Positions 1 to 11,943 of a stretch of 64,000 bases of DNA are shown here, in pieces. Source of the DNA: Basidiobolus meristosporus CBS 931.73 (Eukaryota > Basidiobolomycota > Basidiobolomycetes > Basidiobolales > Basidiobolaceae). The notes beneath the pieces are model-generated. The model saw only the letters and a program-made list of their open reading frames with translations. It was not told the DNA's origin and ran no database searches. Where the stretch lies: positions 62,001-126,000 of the forward strand of contig MCFE01000170.1 of NCBI GenBank assembly GCA_002104905.1. Direction: 5' to 3'. Every line of letters begins with the position of its first letter. Position 1 is the first letter of the stretch. Made by a program: the position numbers and the translations under genes.

Positions 1-965
1 TAATGTGAATCCATCAAGTGCTAAGGCAAAGGCATGAGCTTCTTTAGATGGAGTATTATTGGAATATATCTGGAGAGTGAACTATGTTTTGCTCCTGTGG
101 TGGTGGATTCCTGACCAGTTGGGCACCTTGCAATGGTGGCATTTTCCAATGTGAATGCCATGCAGCTGTCATCACATGCCGGTATCAGGACAGTCTCTGG
201 AGTATATGTTGCCAGCTGCATGGTGATTGTCCAGTTGTACAAAGTACAAGGTAAGTTATGGCCTGAAAAGATTTTGGCAAGAAATAGTAGTAAATCCTCA
301 AAGCCCCCATTTTTGAAATTTGTGTGCACATGCTACTTCTCTGGCAACAATATCACATCATTTGCCAGTAGATAAATTACTGGGCTCACTTGGGTCCATA
401 GAGTATCCTCTGCATGGTTTCTATGGGTGTTATCTTATAGTGTATGGAGGTTTTGATAGGCTCATGCAAGGTACTGTTGTCAGTGGAGATAGGCTCACAA
501 TCCATCAGTGAGCCTCTTTCTATAGAGCAATCACTCTGTGGGTTATATTCACAAGGCTGAGTTGAGCCCAATGGCATCACAAACACACCTGACTCAGTTT
601 TTACATGGTAACAAGTATGGCCAGTTGCCATTATAGAAGTATCAAGTGGTTAGCACAATATAGTTGGTACAGCAGAGATAAATGAGTGGTTAAATATCAC
701 TTGTATGCAAAACACTGTCCTTGATCCTAGTAGTACGTTCTTTGCTGTCCAGGTTGTGGTAAGGTAGTCATACCTCCCACCAACAAGTTTGTTCATATAG
801 CTTTAAAAATGCACATACCTATATTGTATCTTATCAGTGTTATACCATTGTTCTTTGTCCCAATTATTGGTATTACCCTCATATCATATTTACCGTGATT
901 AGTTGTTTGTATTAGTTATCCCAAATGTTATTCAGCTTTGTGATCACCATATGTATTCAACTTGG
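1..965. other. AT-rich repeat-like DNA without a recognisable gene
   Basis: No coding region with recognisable protein motifs is seen on either strand. The longest open frames are short (about 100 codons or fewer) and have no family signature. The setting, next to nested retrotransposons, suggests decayed repeat DNA, but I cannot name a family. Confidence 0.5.
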
Positions 966-1186
966 GCAGGTATCTGTATCAGTCCCTGTGACACATGACC
1001 TAGAACTATGTTACTGTCCCCCCATGTCAGTACCATTTGTGGTGTTATCTTTGTTGTACAGGTTTCAAACTACTGCTCCTTACTTGGTTGGATGTGCTAT
1101 GCCTTTTGAAATCTACCAGGACCTTTTTAGAGTATTTTTATCTTGTTCTTTTGTCATTAAGAACTCTAGTAATACCTGGAATCATC
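966..1186 (+). repeat. Left half of an old LTR-like repeat (family B, copy A), split by a copia insertion
   Basis: This stretch resembles 22.93-23.17 kb over several blocks, for example the run around a GTGACACATGA core and the TTGGTTGGATGTGCT block. Its right half continues after the copia element at 5870, where the homology to 23.18-23.33 kb resumes. The other copy has a TATA-like run and a nearby AATAAA, as expected for an LTR, so this is probably a solo LTR. The outer left boundary is not resolved. Confidence 0.6.
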
Positions 1187-1555
1187 TGTTGAAATATTGG
1201 ACTATTTGGTATCATTCAGCAGCTAAAAATTTACTTAACAATTTTAGGCTAGTCTTAGTCACTGTAGGACTCACTTACTGCCTTAACTTTGCCACTTTCT
1301 CCAGATATATGATCTTATGATTATTCCCCTATAGTCAGGATCAAATTAGAACTATTACCAAACATTATGTACTAACCCTGAAACTGTTGCAGAATGCTCC
1401 TGAATATTGAGAAACCCTCCCTACTTAGTGTTGCAGCTGTATTACTTCTACAAAGGTATAAATACTGAGCTTCTTTATGAATAAACAACAGTTCAACTAT
1501 AATCACTATTTCTTGATAAGTTCCTTCTATCCAAATCACTTCTTAAATTGCAACA
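1187..1555 (+). repeat. 5' LTR of copia element 1
   Basis: 369 bp, TG...CA ends. It contains a TATA-like GGTATAAATA at about 1456-1465 and AATAAA at about 1481, marking promoter and polyadenylation signals. It matches the 3' LTR except for three substitutions. Confidence 0.93.
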
Positions 1556-1569
1556 GGTTATGAGCCCCG
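1556..1569 (+). promoter_or_regulatory. Primer binding site matching the anticodon arm of initiator tRNA-Met
   Basis: Directly after the LTR the sequence GGTTATGAGCCCC appears. Its reverse complement, GGGGCTCATAACC, has the form of a tRNA-Met anticodon arm with a CAT anticodon. Drosophila copia is known to prime from an internal half of initiator tRNA-Met, so the same mode is inferred here. The same site follows the LTR of copia element 3 and of its minus-strand relative. Confidence 0.75.
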
Positions 1570-1591
1570 ATTGCCTTAATCTATTCTAAAG

Positions 1592-4500
1592 ATGACTTCT
1601 ACCAGCAAACAAAGCAATACCAACATCTTCCCTGTAAAGGAGAGGTTTGATGGGAAGAACTACAGACTTTGGAGAATCAAGATGCAGATCCACCTTGAGG
1701 AAAGAAAGCTTTGGAACATAGTAACAGGAAAGGAAGTTGAGCCCAAAGGAACAGCAGAAGATGTGGAGAAGTTTCAAGAGAAGGAGAGAAAGGCCTTCAA
1801 TGCAATATGCATCAATGTGCAAGACTCCTTCATTGGACAAATCCATGCCTCAAATACTGCCAAAGCAGCATGGGAATCCTTAAAGAAGATATTTAGAGCA
1901 AAGTCAGTATCAAGCAAGCTTTATTTGAAACAAAAGTTCTTCAACATGAGAAAAAAGCCAGATGATGACATGCTACAACTCATTACCAGAATGGAGACAC
2001 TTGCAGAAGAACTTTACAGTATTAATGCTGGTGTAGATGATGAAGAAAAGATACTCTGTCTGCTTTGTAGCCTACCAGACAAGTATGAGCCACTCATACT
2101 TTCTTTTGAAAGCAGAGAAGACAACTTGACTTTAGACTATGTCAAAGGAAGACTTCTCCATGAAGAACTCAGACGTAATGATCAAGCAGAGAAAATTGAA
2201 GATAATGCTTTATTCAGTTCAGAAAGGCATACAGAAAAGAAGAGAAAGCAACAAAACCGAAGAAAAACCTGTCTGCTGTAACTACTGTAAGAAGCCAGGA
2301 CACTGGGCAAGAGAATGCAAGAAGAAACAAGCAGACAAAAAACAGAAACTAGAGCAGGCATACTATATAACTACTGATGAACAGTTATTTGTCACTGTAC
2401 AAGAGAGTGCAAGTAACCAAAGTAATGAATGGTATATTGACTCTGGAGCATCACAGCATATTTGCGGTATAAAGGATTGGTTCAGCAACTTAAAGACTAT
2501 TCCCGTAAGAAAGGTTTATCTGGGAGATAACTCTGCATTGGAAGCTACCGCCAGTGGGTCTATACAACTAAATATGAGTGATAACTCAGGGGCAACAACA
2601 GCAAAACTGACTGACATACTCTATGTACCTGGAATAGGTAAGAACCTACTCTCAGTCAGTAAAGCAACTACTCAGGGACTGAAATTTGTTTTTACTAAGC
2701 TGAGCTGCTCAATATTGAGTGAAAATGGACAAAAATTAGCTTTGGGAATCAGAGATCACAATATATACAAGTTACAATGCAAGATCATTGTACCTGAGTA
2801 TGTCAACATTGCTGAAACTGATGAAACCAACTGGAAGACATGGCATAGGAGGCTAGGACACATAGGGGAACAGAAAATGAGCCAATTGGTGAAAAATCAG
2901 CTTATTTTGGGCCTAAAATACTCAATTCCAATCAAATTGAATGTTTGTAAGGGATGTTCATATGGCTAACAAGCTAGGCAACGTTTCAAGAGCTCAGAAG
3001 GCATCAATACCACCGAAATATTGGCTATTGTACACTCAGACATATGTGGCCCCATGAGAACACTGTCCTTTGGAGCCAAGAGATACTTTATGACGTTTAT
3101 TCATGACAAGACAAGATATACATGGGTGTACTTCCTCAAAACAAGGGATGAAGCTTTAGAGACGTTTAAGCACTTCAAGAACATGGCAGAAACACAAACT
3201 GGGTGTAAATTGAAGGTACTACGAAGTGACAATGGAGGAGAATACTGCTCAAAGGAGTTTGCAAAATACTGCTTGTCTACTGGTATACTTCAACAGACCA
3301 CAGTTCCTCATACTCCACAGCAAAATGGAGTAGCAGAATGTGCAAATAGAACAATAGTAGAGATGGGAAGATCCATGCTACATGATAAGGGAATGGACTA
3401 CAAGTTTTGGGCTGAATCTGTTGCTACCGCTGTATACATCAAGAACAGATGCCCAACAACAGCACTACGTGATTCTACACCCTTTGAAGCATATACAGGC
3501 AAAAAACCAGATCTCCAGCACCTCAGGATCTTTGGCAGTGATGTTTTTTATCACATCCCTGACAAAAAACGCTCAAAGTTGGAACCAAAGAGTAGAAAAG
3601 GGATCTTTCTTGGGTATTGTGAAGACACTAAAGGCTATAGTGTATGATGGCAAAATTCAGAAGCTGATCAAGAGCAGTGACGTTGTATTTGAGGAGAATT
3701 CAGATCAGAAAGCCACGGAAATCATTGGCCAGCTGCCAGATGATGCAATCAACACAAATGAAGAAGAAACGTACCAAATCCAGCCAGAGATGGAAGATAC
3801 TTCTACCAGTTCCAGATCAGAACAGATTATCCCAGTTAGGAGATCTACCAGAATAAGAAATGCCCCTGGACCCTGGTGGCAGACATCCAATGATCATGAA
3901 GAAGCTTATCTTGCCTTATGTGCGGAACCTCAGAATCTGGAACAGGCAATGCAAGGTCCAGATGCTACTAAGTGGCAACAAGCCATGCAGGAGGAGTACC
4001 AATCACTGATCAAGGCAAAAACGTGGGAACTGGTAGATTTACCAAATGGGAGAAAGCCAATAGGATGTAGATGGGTCTACAAGATCAAGATAACCTCAAA
4101 TGGTGCCGTTGATAAGTACAAGGCTAGATTGGTAGCTAAAGGCTATTCCCAGATCCAGGGACTAGACTTTAAGGAAACATTTGCTACGGTTGCCAAGTTT
4201 AACTCTATTAGGACAGTTCTAGCCCTGGCAGCTGTACACAGCCTAGATCTACACCAAATGGACGTCAAAACAGCCTTCTAAATGGGGATTTGCAAGAAAC
4301 TATATATATGGAGCAACCAGAAGGTTTACCGATCCCAAAAGCCCCCATAAGGTGTGCAAACTTAGAAAATCGCTGTATGAGCTTAAGCAGGCACCCAGAG
4401 CATGGTATAACAAGATTGACACATATCTAGAGGAAATTGGGTTCCCTCGTAGCACTGCAGATCACAGTATATATGTGAAACAGCTCAAAAAGGGTGTGAT

Positions 4501-5506
4501 CATTCTAGTTCTTTATGTGGACGACCTAATTATAGCTACAAGTGATCAAGAGGCACTTAAACAGACAAAATCAGATCTCTTCAGCAAGTTTGAGATGAAA
4601 GATCTTGCAAAATTGAGCTATTTTCTTGGAATTGAGGTCAAATTTGACATACCTACGCAGAAAATTGTGCTGAATCAGTCTAAGTACATCAGGGACATTC
4701 TTAGACGCTTCAAAATGGAAAATTGCAAACCTGCAGCAACCCCTATGGACAATAACCTGAAATTAAGCAAATCTCAGCCAGTTATAGATGAAAACAGCTC
4801 AAATACGGACCAAAACTTTCCCTATCAATCAATGGTTGGTAGCCTAATGTACTTGATGGTGTCTACACGTCCAGATATTGCAGTAGCAGTTGGAATAGTT
4901 AGTCAATTCATGCAGAATTATGGATCAGATCAAATTGCAGCAGTTAAGCGGATTTTCAGACATCTACAAGGTACCATAAATATGGTACTGGATTACTCTG
5001 GAGCAGCTAATAGGCAAAAATATGATGGTTATAGTGATTCAGATTGTGGGAGGGATCTGATTGACAGATGCTCTACCACAGGCTATGTATTTCTTTATGC
5101 TGGTGCAGCTATTACTTGGAATTGCAAGAAACAACCAAATGTGGCACTATCTACAACTGAAGCCAAATATATGGCTGCATGTCAAGCAACTAAGGAGGTT
5201 ATATGGCTACAAAAATTATTCAAAGACTTAGGTTTTAATTCAGGTGAACCAATATCTATTTACAAGGATAATCAAAGTTGTATTTCATTAGCTAGAAATC
5301 CTACTAATCATGCCAGAACTAAGCACATTGAAATACAGCATCACTTTGTGAGGGAAGCTGTAGGAAATAACTTAGTGGAGCTGGTTTACTGCCCAACTGA
5401 CAAAATGGTGGCAGACATATTGACAAAACCACTAGCTAGGCCACAGTTTGAGATCCTTAGAGAGAAATTGGGATTAAGAAGTTATTTAGTTGAGGGGGAG
5501 TGTTGA
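1592..5506 (+). pseudogene. copia gag-pol polyprotein, broken by frameshifts and a stop
   Basis: Gag starts at 1592. A zinc knuckle CX2CX4HX4C (CNYCKKPGHWAREC) is at about 2278-2320, the protease DSGA motif near 2442, the integrase core from about 3000 to 3650, RT with YVDD near 4515-4527, and RNase H up to 5506, where the stop falls inside the 3' LTR. Breaks: an extra A in an A-run near 2262 (frame change before the zinc knuckle); a Lys-to-stop TAA at 2967-2969; loss of two bases near 3640; single-base losses near 4278 and 4332. Comparison with related copies at 12.1 kb and 10.1 kb shows the first and third are lesions, not programmed shifts. No functional polyprotein can be read from this copy as assembled. 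Confidence 0.88.
5491..5500 (+). promoter_or_regulatory. Polypurine tract of copia element 1
   Basis: TGAGGGGGAG lies immediately 5' of the right LTR, the expected place for plus-strand priming. Confidence 0.8.
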
Positions 5507-5869
5507 AATATTGGACTATTTGGTATCATTCAGCAGCTAAAAATTTACTTAACAATTTTAGGCTAGTCTTAGTCACTGTAGGACTCACTTACTGCCTTAA
5601 CTTTGCCACTTTCTCCAGATATATGATCTTATGATTATTCCCTTATAGTCAGGATCAAATTAGCACTATTACCAAACATTATGTACTAACCCTGAAACTG
5701 TTGCAGAATGCTCCTGAATATTGAGAAACCCTCCCTACTTAGTGTTGCAGCTGTATTACTTCTACAAAGGTATAAATACTGAGCTTCTTTATGAATAAAC
5801 AACAGTTCAACTATTATCACTATTTCTTGATAAGTTCCTTCTATCCAAATCACTTCTTAAATTGCAACA
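5501..5869 (+). repeat. 3' LTR of copia element 1
   Basis: 369 bp, near-identical to 1187-1555 and followed by the TCATC target duplication at 5870-5874. Confidence 0.93.
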
Positions 5870-6030
5870 TCATCTGGATCCTTGTCATCAGTGCTCACTC
5901 AGCAATCAGGAAAAGTATTTAAGGTAAGTCAATTCCTCATCACTGAATCATCCCTTTTATTGGTAGCACTTCTCCATTATTGATTAGCAGCTGATCACTG
6001 CACTTACCTTCTACAATTAGACCTCAGACT
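5870..6030 (+). repeat. Right half of LTR-like repeat family B, copy A
   Basis: Homology to the repeat at 23.18-23.33 kb resumes here, including the CATCCCTTTTAT block and the GATTAG...GATCACTGC block. Together with 966-1186 it forms the pre-insertion repeat into which copia element 1 landed. The right boundary is unclear. Confidence 0.55.
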
Positions 6031-6276
6031 TTCCCTAAAGGAGCTTTTCAAGGTAATGAACAAGACACACGGAGGCCTTTGGAGACACCTGGAGCACTTA
6101 GGCAGCTAGAGAAGATAGTGGCAGCTAGTACCATAGTGACATATTGACAAAGAATCCAAAACTTTGAACCCAAAGGCTATTACACACAGCCACCTCACAC
6201 ACCTTGAGTTCTGTAACTTCTCCCAGGAGTCCCTCTATACCACCACAGCATGCTTCTTTGCTGGTAGGCTTGCTAC
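6031..6276. other. No gene seen; undefined repeat DNA
   Basis: AT-rich, no motif-bearing open frame. It lies between the family B LTR-like repeat and the R1 repeat. Confidence 0.4.
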
Positions 6277-6945
6277 AATAGCCAAAAGGTCTTTTTCTCT
6301 TCTGCTATGGGATTGTTTCATGGTAGTCTTCTCCATGGGGCAAAGAGTTTGACACTCATTGATGTAGTGCTGTCATATCACTATTTTGTCAATACTTATG
6401 TGAATATATGACAGTCCTGTACTTGGGACATTGCACCTACATGAATGTAAGATTCAGTGATGACTTGCCATAGTAAGAATATTGAACAATGTTGTGGTAC
6501 CACATATATATATATATGTAACAACATTTCCCCTTGGCTTGACTCACTTCCATATGTATCCTGCCAAAAAATAAAACAAAGTTAACTAGTTCCCAATCAA
6601 GCCCCATTGTTGACAGCAGCAGAAGAATGGTTGGACAACAACTTGTTTGGACATTTAGTGCAATAAGCAGGGATACATCTAAAAAATGTTGACAAGGTTT
6701 GCACTGAAGGCAAAAATATAGACTCCTCAGGCTCTCATTGAAGTAGACAAATGAGAGTCTCTGCAGAGCTACTAGCTGACCACAGTGTTCAGGCATACTA
6801 GATTTTAGCAAGCACAGTACCATTGGTCAAAGACTTGCAAGTGACTGTCATAACATCGCCTCAACCCTTCCTAGTTAATATGTTGTCAGCTGATACTAAA
6901 GCATTAATGAGGCAATTAGGTGCAGTGGCTGATAGGATGGATTCA
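6277..6945 (+). repeat. Unidentified repeat R1, copy 1
   Basis: This segment is collinear with 24338-24912 plus 25647-25745. Shared landmarks are AGTCTTCTCCAT, GTTTGACACTC, a GTGGTACCACAT block, AGAAGAATGGTTGG and AGACTCCTCAGGCT. Copy 2 is interrupted by the fold-back element and abuts a Harbinger-like terminus, so copy 1 serves as the empty-site reference. No protein family is recognisable. It could be part of a decayed, once-coding element. Confidence 0.75.
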
Positions 6946-7630
6946 ATGGCACAGATAAATTAAGAAATAATCCGGAAACAGAATGCATGGATAATTCATG
7001 TGGAGCAATCAATACCCAGGGTAGAAAATGCAATATCTTAGCTGCAAAGAAGGAGCTCAGGTAGTTCAATGTCACAGACAAGAATTGAGCTGTATCCTGA
7101 TATAACAGCCCAGGAACACTGTACACTCTTTGAAGCACATCACAAGTGCCCAGCAATAAAGCCCACAGAAAACCTATCATAATATGGGAGCAAGCAACAG
7201 TGTTTTTCATGCACAAGCCCAAGAATCAAAAGACATTGTACAGCTGTGAAGCAACTGAGCGCAATGCAGAAGTGTAGTCTAATATTTAAGAGGCTGTTAG
7301 AAGTCTAGCACATCATTATCTTAAGGCCAGCATAACATGGGACCATCAGGAACTCAAGGCCAAACAGAATGAGGTTGAATTGTTCCATGAGCATGATCCT
7401 GAATTCAAAGCAAGCACACAGATTTTGGGCCAGTTTTGTAATGCTAACAAAGTTTCTCAAGAATAGCAGAAACTATCAAAGGGAGAAGAACAAGGGTGCC
7501 ATGGCTAAAAGCAGTGGCTTCATTAAGAGCTTGTCACAAGCAGGGCTGAATGCTCTTAACATGCTGCAAAGTAACAGCAGGTAGCCAGAATAGTGCTGCA
7601 ATCTAGGAAGTTTTTAGGATATAAGAGGCT
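6946..7630 (+). pseudogene. Degenerate coding-like relic of unknown family
   Basis: The plus strand reads as long amino-acid runs with stops, for example around 7050-7250 (a Tyr-Pro-Asp...His-Cys-Thr-Leu-Phe-Glu stretch) and an intact run at 7369-7584. It directly continues R1, so R1 plus this relic may be one element. A gag-like or structural protein of a retroelement (perhaps DIRS-like) is possible, but I do not see a diagnostic motif. Confidence 0.35.
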
Positions 7631-7961
7631 TGTTAAAAAGTAGTGATAATATTTGAACTATTGGGTATTCATAAAGAAAAGCAGTATTTGTATCTTTGTG
7701 GATGTAATACAGCTGTAACACCAAGTAAGTAGGGTTTCTTGACATTCAGGAACATTCTGTTACAGTTTTATGGTTAGTAAATAATATTTGGAAAGAATGT
7801 AATATGATCTTGGCTATAGCAGAGTAATTGTAGTATCATAGATCTGAAGAAACTGGCAAAGTTGTGGCTGTAAGATGATCCACCAGTGACCAAGACTAGT
7901 CTTGATATGTTAAGTAAATATGTTGCTGCTGAATGAAGCCAAATTGTCTAATATTTCATCA
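7631..7961 (-). repeat. 3' LTR of the minus-strand copia relic
   Basis: Reverse complement begins TGATGAAATATT and follows the element 1 LTR through its length, with an internal loss near the far end (331 versus 369 bp). The adjacent purine tract, GTTGAGGGGAAG on the minus strand, confirms orientation. Confidence 0.8.
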
Positions 7962-8182
7962 CTTCCCCTCAACTGAATATTTCCTTAATCCTACTTCCTC
8001 TCTAAGACTCTCAAATTGTGGTCTAGCTATTGGCTTTTTCTGTATATCTGCCACCATTTTGTCAGTTGGACACTAAACTAACTCTACTAAGTTATATTGT
8101 ACAGCTTCCCTCACAAAGTGATTTTGTATATCTGTTTGCTCAGTTCTAGCATGATTAGTAGAATTCTGAGGTAATGAAATAC

Positions 8183-8473
8183 TGCTATGCTCTACTGCTT
8201 CAATGTTTGAGTTAGATTGGTTTTTAGTCAAACCAATTATTTATATGTTCAGCATAATAATATATCAGTATTATCTATCAAATCAGTAGCAATAGTCAGC
8301 AAATGAATCAGCAGCTCCTTATCAGACAGAAATAGATATACTAAGTAGGATCTTATTGGGTGATGCTGATGCAATCAAATGAGTCATCAGCCACAGCCTA
8401 CATTCGGAAGAACAATTAGCCCACAAGATAAACTCCCTATTCCTCTACTGCTCTTATATCAAGACTTGTAGCA
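8183..8473 (-). repeat. Solo LTR of the gypsy family with 4-bp target duplication, in copia RNase H
   Basis: On the plus strand it runs from TGCTATGCTCT to CTTGTAGCA and matches the gypsy LTR in the opposite orientation to the 13155-18055 ends. ATAC flanks it at 8179-8182 and 8474-8477, and removing it restores the copia RNase H reading. It is shortened (291 bp) by an internal deletion near its far end. Confidence 0.85.
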
Positions 8474-11037
8474 ATACAACTTTGATCATCTTTGTATAAA
8501 CATGTTGGTTCGGCTTAGTTACAACCTAAGTCTTTGAAAAATATTTGTAGCCACATAGCCTCCTCAGTTGCTTGCCAAGCAGCCATATATTCAACTTCAA
8601 TTGTAGATAGGGCCACAGTTGGTTGTTTCTTGCAACTCCAATTGATAGCTGCACCAGCATAAAGATATACATACCTAGTGGTAAAGCATCTGTCAGTCAG
8701 ATCCCTACTCCAATCTGAATTACTATCACAATCAAATTTTTACCAAATTGGTGCTCTCAAGTATACCAGTATCATATATAGCTTACCATGTAGATATCTG
8801 AAGATTTTCTTAACTGCTGTAATTTGATCTGATCCATAATTCTGCATGAATTGACTGAGTATTCCAGCTGCCACTGCAATGTCTGGCATATCAACAATAT
8901 TGAGTACATCAGACTACCAATTATTGATTGATAAAGAGGGTATCGGTCCATACTTGAGCCATCTTCACGCAAAACTGGCTGAGATTTGCTCAATTTTAAA
9001 TCATTGTCCATGGGGGTAGTTGCATGCTTGCTGATTCCAATATTGGAGCATTTTACAGTGTCCCTGATGTACTTGTACAGATTGAGCACAATTTTCTGGG
9101 TAGGTATGTTAAACTTCACTTCAAATCCAACAAAATAGCTCAATTTTCCAAGATATGTCATCTCAAACTTGCTGAAGAGTTCTGATTTACCCTGCTTTAG
9201 TGCCTCCTGGTCACTTGCACCCATTATTGGCTCATCCACATAAAGAATAAGGATGATTGCATCCTTTTTGGGCTGTTTCATATATATACTGCAATCTGCA
9301 GTGCTACAGACTAACCCAATCTCCTTCAAATATGTTTCATTCTTGTAATGCCATGCTCTAGTTGCTTGTATAAGCCCTCACAACAACTTTTCAGGTCTGC
9401 ACACCTTATGCTGGCCCTCTGGATTGGTAAAACCTTCCGGTTGTTTCACAAACAGAGCTTCTTGCAAATTCCCATTTAGAAAGGTTGTTTTGACATCTAT
9501 CTGATGAAGAATTAGATTTTGTACAGGTGCCAGGGCTAGAACTACTCTAATTGAGTTAAGTCTGGCATCCAGATCAAGTGTTTCTTTAAAGTACAGTCTC
9601 CAAATCTGAGAATTGTCTTTAGCCACTAATCTAGCCTTGTAATTATCAATGGTACCATTTCAGGTTATCTTAATCTTGTTGACCCATCTCCAGCCTATTA
9701 GCTTTCTCCCTTTTGATAAGTCTGCCAGTTCCAATGTTTTTGCCTTGATGAGTGATTGGTACTCCTCCTGCATGGCTTGTTGCTGCATAGTAGCACCTAG
9801 ATATTGCATTGCCTGTTTGAGATTCTGTGGCTTGGCACTTAAGGCAAGATAAGCTTCCTTACAATCATTGCATGTCTGTCACCAGGATCCAAGAGCATTT
9901 GTTATTCTGGTAGATCTCCCAGCTGATATAATCTGCTCAGATCTGGAACTTGTAGAATTATCTTCTGTATCTGGCTGAATTAGGTATGTGTCTTCTTCAT
10001 TAGTGTTGATTGCATCATCAGGCAGCTGACCAACAAATGCATAGGCTTTCTGATATGAATTCTCCTCAAATACAATATCCTTGCTCTTGATCAGCTTTTC
10101 AGTTTTGCCATCACACACTCTATACCCTGGAGTATGATCACAATACCCAATATATATCCCTACTCTACTCTTTGGTTCCAGTTTTGAGTGTTTTTCATCA
10201 GGGATGCAATAAAGACATCCTGAAAAAGATCATTATGTAGTGGAGGTGTAGTGTTTTGCCTGTATGTGCTTCAAAGAGTGTAGAATCACATAGTGCTGTT
10301 GTTGGCCATTGATTCTTTATGTATATCATGGTGGCTACAAATTCAGTTCAAAACCTGTAGTCCATTCCCTGATTGTATAGCATAGATCTTCCCATCTCTA
10401 CTATTGTTCTATTTGCGCTTTCTGCTACTCCATTTTGCTGTGGAGTGTGTGGAACAGTGATCTGTTGAAGTATACCAGTAGATGAGGAATATTTTGCAAA
10501 CTCCATTGAGAAGTATTACCCTTAACTGTCACCTCAGAGTGCCTTCAATTTACATCTAATTTGTGTCTCCGTCATGTTCCTATAGTGTTTAAGCATTGTT
10601 AGAGGCTCATCCTTTGCTTTGAGGTAGTACACCCATGTATTACTTGCTTGTGATGAGTAAATGTTATAAAGTATTACTTGGCTCCAACAGAGAGTGTTCT
10701 TATGGGTCCATATATGTCTGAGTGCACAATGGCCAGTATTTTGGTGGTGTTAATACCTCCTGAGCTGATGAAACATTGCCCAGCTTGTTTGCCATATGAG
10801 TATCCCTTGCAGACACTCATTTTGATTGGAATTCAGTAATTTGAGCCTAAACAAGTTGATTTTTCACCAATTGACTTGTTTTCTGCTACCTATTGTGTCC
10901 TAGCCTCCTATGCCATGTCTCCCACCTAGTTTCATCAGTTTCAGCAACGCTGATATACTCAGGTACAATGATCTTGAATAGTAACTTGTACTTAATTTGA
11001 CCCCTGATTCCCAAAGCTATTTTTGCCAATTTTCACT

Positions 11038-11405
11038 TGTTATGATCTGCCGCTTGAATGTTTAAGTTGGATCAGTTTTTAGTCAAATCAATTAGTTGTT
11101 TGTTTAGGTCATCAGTATATCAGTATTATCTATCATATCAGTAGCATTAGTCAGCAAATGAATCCGCAGATCCTTATCAGACAGAAATAGATATATTAAG
11201 TAGGATCTTATTGGGTGATGATGATGTAATCAAATGAGTCATCAGCTACAACCTACATTAAAAATACAATTAGTCAGCAATTGATCTGGCAAAATGTATA
11301 TAAGGAGCTGCTGAAACCTCAATAAAGATCAGTTCAAGTTTTAGTGAATACAATACTAGCTAAACTCCCTATTCCTCTACAACTCTTATACCAAGACTTG
11401 TAATA
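11038..11405 (-). repeat. Solo LTR of the gypsy family with 4-bp target duplication, in copia protease
   Basis: 368 bp, TGTTATGATCTG to CTTGTAATA on the plus strand. CACT flanks it at 11034-11037 and 11406-11409. Removing it rejoins copia sequence that is contiguous in element 1. Another LTR of the family occupies the same site in the plus-strand relic at 12619. Confidence 0.87.
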
Positions 11406-11943
11406 CACTCAATTTTGAGCAGCTCAGCTTTGTAAAGATATATTGCAGTGCCTGAGCAGTTGCCTTACTGACTGAGAGTAGGTTCTTAGATTTTCCAGGT
11501 ACATGGAGTATATCAGTCACTTTTGCTGTTGTAGCCCCTGAGATATAACTCATGGTTAGTTGTATAAACCCACTGTAGGTAGCTTCCAGTGCAGAGTTGT
11601 CTCCAAGATAAACCTTTCTCCTGGGCATAGTCTTTAAGTTGCCATGCCACACCTATATACTATGTGTATACTGTGATGCTCCAGAGTCAACTTAACACTC
11701 ATTACTTCAGTTACTTGCACTTTTTGTACAGTACATATAACTGTTCATTGGTAGTTATATGGTTTGCCTGCTCCAGTTTCTGTTTTTTGTCTGCTTATTC
11801 TTTCTTGCTTTCTCTTGCCCAGTGTCCTGGCTTGTTACAATACTTAGAGCAACCAAATTTTCTTTGGTTTTGTTGCTTTGCCTTTTTTCTGTGTGCCTTT
11901 CTGAGCTGAATAAGGCATTTTCTTCAATTTTCTCTTCTTGATC

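Larger units (their letters stand above)
1187..5869 (+). mobile_element. Ty1/copia retrotransposon with two LTRs and a 5-bp target duplication (element 1)
   Basis: The element is 4,683 bp. It is bounded by two 369-bp LTRs (1187-1555 and 5501-5869) that begin TG and end CA and differ at only three positions by my reading, so insertion was recent. The target duplication TCATC lies at 1182-1186 and 5870-5874. A primer site follows the left LTR and a purine tract TGAGGGGGAG precedes the right LTR. Internal domain order is gag, protease, integrase, RT, RNase H, the copia order. It is inserted in an older LTR-like repeat. Despite the young LTRs the coding region is broken by several frameshifts and one stop. 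Confidence 0.93.
7631..11943 (-). mobile_element. Copia relic on the minus strand, related to element 1
   Basis: Read on the minus strand it has gag/protease (about 11943-11406), integrase, RT (9626-8772), RNase H (about 8770-7962), purine tract and a 3' LTR (7961-7631). It has no 5' LTR: homology to gag ends at about 11943. Two gypsy-family solo LTRs (8183-8473, 11038-11405) are inserted in it with 4-bp target duplications. The RT box reads YVDE instead of YVDD. Multiple stops and frameshifts make it inactive. Confidence 0.85.
7962..11943 (-). pseudogene. Decayed copia gag-pol on the minus strand
   Basis: Open fragments: RT at 9329-8772 and 9626-9378, the integrase-to-RT linker at 10118-9879, and protease at 11652-11386. 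The integrase part (about 11030-10150) is recognisable as DNA homology to element 1 but has no long open frame. The intact junction GGTATAGAGTG...GATGGC near 10110-10130 shows where element 1 has lost two bases. This relic is useful as an outgroup for dating lesions in element 1. Confidence 0.78.

Noticed and set aside
925-1320. 131-codon open frame on the plus strand
   Set aside because: It crosses the boundary of the copia LTR at 1187 and shows no protein family; chance reading.
2255-2290. Programmed +1 frameshift between gag and pol in copia element 1, as in Ty1
   Set aside because: The related relic at 12.1-12.2 kb reads gag and zinc knuckle in one frame with one A fewer, so the shift is a lesion or sequencing error.
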